From the NCBI GenBank assembly GCA_903821255.1, contig CAIJKT010000632.1, positions 1-12,426 of the forward strand: DNA of 12,426 bases. The letters are read 5' to 3'. Numbering within the stretch: position 1 is the first letter of the stretch; each line of letters opens with the position of its first letter. The position numbers were made by a program, and so were the translations under genes. Below are positions 11,478-12,426 of the stretch, one piece after another. The DNA comes from an uncultured Lentisphaeria bacterium. Lineage in GTDB: Bacteria > Verrucomicrobiota > Lentisphaeria > Victivallales > Victivallaceae. The notes below the pieces were generated by a model, which saw only the letters and a list, made by a program, of their open reading frames with translations, ran no database searches and was not told the DNA's origin.

Positions 11478-12426
11478 GCGACAAAACTGCAAAAACATTA
11501 ACTCCGGAAATGCTGGATTATCAGCCTGACGCGATTGAACTTGAACATTCCGGACTGCCGTGGCTGGGGCGTTACGGCATTCTTTCCGTGCTGGTGTTTT
11601 TCGTCCTTGCAATAATCTGGGCATCGGTCTGCCATGTGGACAAAATCGTAATCGCCAATGGCAAATTAATCGCATCCACCAACAATATTGTAATGAAACC
11701 GCTGGAACGCTCCGTCATTAAAAAAGTTAATGTTGAAGTCGGCCAGACGGTCAGTAAAGATCAGACATTGATTACTTTTGACCAGACGTTCAACCAGGCG
11801 GACGTTGATCAGCTCAAAGAACAGTTGCGAAGCCTGACGGCGCAGGCCAACCGGATGCGGGCGGAATTTATGGAAAAAGATTATTTGAAAATGATTGACC
11901 CCAATAACCGGGATGAAGTCTGGCAGGCATCCATATTCGCCAAACGCACTAAATTCTACACCGAAAAAATGGCGTACTACGCCGAGAATATCAAACGCCT
12001 GAATGCAATGCAGGACACCACCCGGCAAAGCGTGGCGAAACAGCAGGAACGGCTGGAAACGCTGCTGCGCATTGAAAAGATGCTTGAAGGATTGCAGGAG
12101 CGGAAGACCGTATCCCTTAAACAACTGCTGGAAACCCAGATTTCGCGTCTGCAAATGGAAGGCGAAACGGATAATCTGCGGAATAAACTGAATGAGTCGG
12201 ACCACGAAATTCTGTCCGAAAAAGCCGGTCAGAATTCATTCGTCGCGGAATGGTACAAAAGCATTACGGAGGAAATGGTCAAAACCGAGCGGGAATTGAA
12301 TACCGTCAAGAAGGATCTGGAAAAAGCCGAGCGGCTTAACTCGCTGATTTTTATGCGCTCTCCGATGGATGCGGTAGTGCTGGACATCGCACAGTTTTCA
12401 GAAGGCTCCGCCGTGCGCGAAGCCGA
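11474..12426 (+). CDS. HlyD-family membrane fusion protein of type I secretion, 5' part (3' end outside window)
   Basis: 317 complete codons are present before the right edge. The ATG at 11474 overlaps the exporter's TGA in an ATGA, the usual sign of translational coupling. The layout is that of HlyD: a cytoplasmic N-terminus of about 33 residues, one transmembrane helix (about 34-53, YGILSVLVFFVLAIIWASV), then a lipoyl-like half-motif (IANGKLIAS, then MKPLERSVIKKVNVEVGQTVSKDQTLITFD, 60-103). A long Glu/Lys/Gln-rich coiled coil follows to about 290, and the start of the second lipoyl half (FMRSPMDAVVLDIAQFSEGSAV) lies at about 294-315. The protein should link the ABC exporter to a TolC-like outer-membrane channel, which is not in the window. 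Family assignment is secure. Confidence 0.95.
   Translation, partial: MSDKTAKTLTPEMLDYQPDAIELEHSGLPWLGRYGILSVLVFFVLAIIWASVCHVDKIVIANGKLIASTNNIVMKPLERSVIKKVNVEVGQTVSKDQTLITFDQTFNQADVDQLKEQLRSLTAQANRMRAEFMEKDYLKMIDPNNRDEVWQASIFAKRTKFYTEKMAYYAENIKRLNAMQDTTRQSVAKQQERLETLLRIEKMLEGLQERKTVSLKQLLETQISRLQMEGETDNLRNKLNESDHEILSEKAGQNSFVAEWYKSITEEMVKTERELNTVKKDLEKAERLNSLIFMRSPMDAVVLDIAQFSEGSAVREA

Overview
The window holds six protein-coding genes. Five lie on the + strand and look like one locus for making, glycosylating and exporting a giant cell-surface or secreted protein. The sixth lies on the - strand and diverges from them across an AT-rich regulatory gap. The organism is a diderm (Gram-negative-type) bacterium of roughly 50-55% coding GC with ordinary Shine-Dalgarno sites. 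The protein mix (AIDA-type strand-loop-strand repeats with their O-heptosyltransferase, fibronectin-like and Calx-beta modules, type I export, and a DegT-type aminotransferase with a 'MAELAIDGG' start) reminds me of Lentisphaerota/Victivallales. That is a pattern-based guess, not a demonstrated assignment.

Layout: 1-885 (-) is the first 295 codons of a DegT/DnrJ/EryC1/StrS-family PLP enzyme, cut by the window edge. 886-1248 is a divergent intergenic region with two copies of the same 19-bp imperfect palindrome and a good sigma70-like promoter facing right. 1249-2565 is a dodecameric-type autotransporter heptosyltransferase (TibC/Aah class) with its four iron-finger cysteines intact. 2595-8411 is a 1938-residue modular substrate: N-terminal linker, an IdeS/Mac-like cysteine-protease domain with apparent Cys/His/Asp residues, about 20 strand-loop-strand repeats of 19 residues, a Calx-beta domain, five fibronectin-III-like modules, three PPC-like modules and a short C-terminal tail. 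8595-8888 is a small unrecognised protein, preceded by its own predicted promoter. 8910-11477 is an HlyB-type type I secretion ABC exporter with two degenerate C39-like domains in tandem. 11474-12426 is the HlyD-type membrane fusion protein, overlapping the exporter by 4 bp and cut by the window edge.

Working model (inference): the heptosyltransferase decorates the Ser/Thr-rich repeats in the cytoplasm. The decorated protein has no visible Sec signal and no C-terminal beta-barrel, so it would leave through the ABC/MFP pair and a TolC-like outer-membrane protein encoded elsewhere. The outcome would be a heptosylated adhesin carrying an immunoglobulin-protease-like domain and exported by a type I route, although the repeats and the glycosyltransferase are best known from type V autotransporters. 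This combination and the doubled C39-like region of the exporter are the most unusual points.
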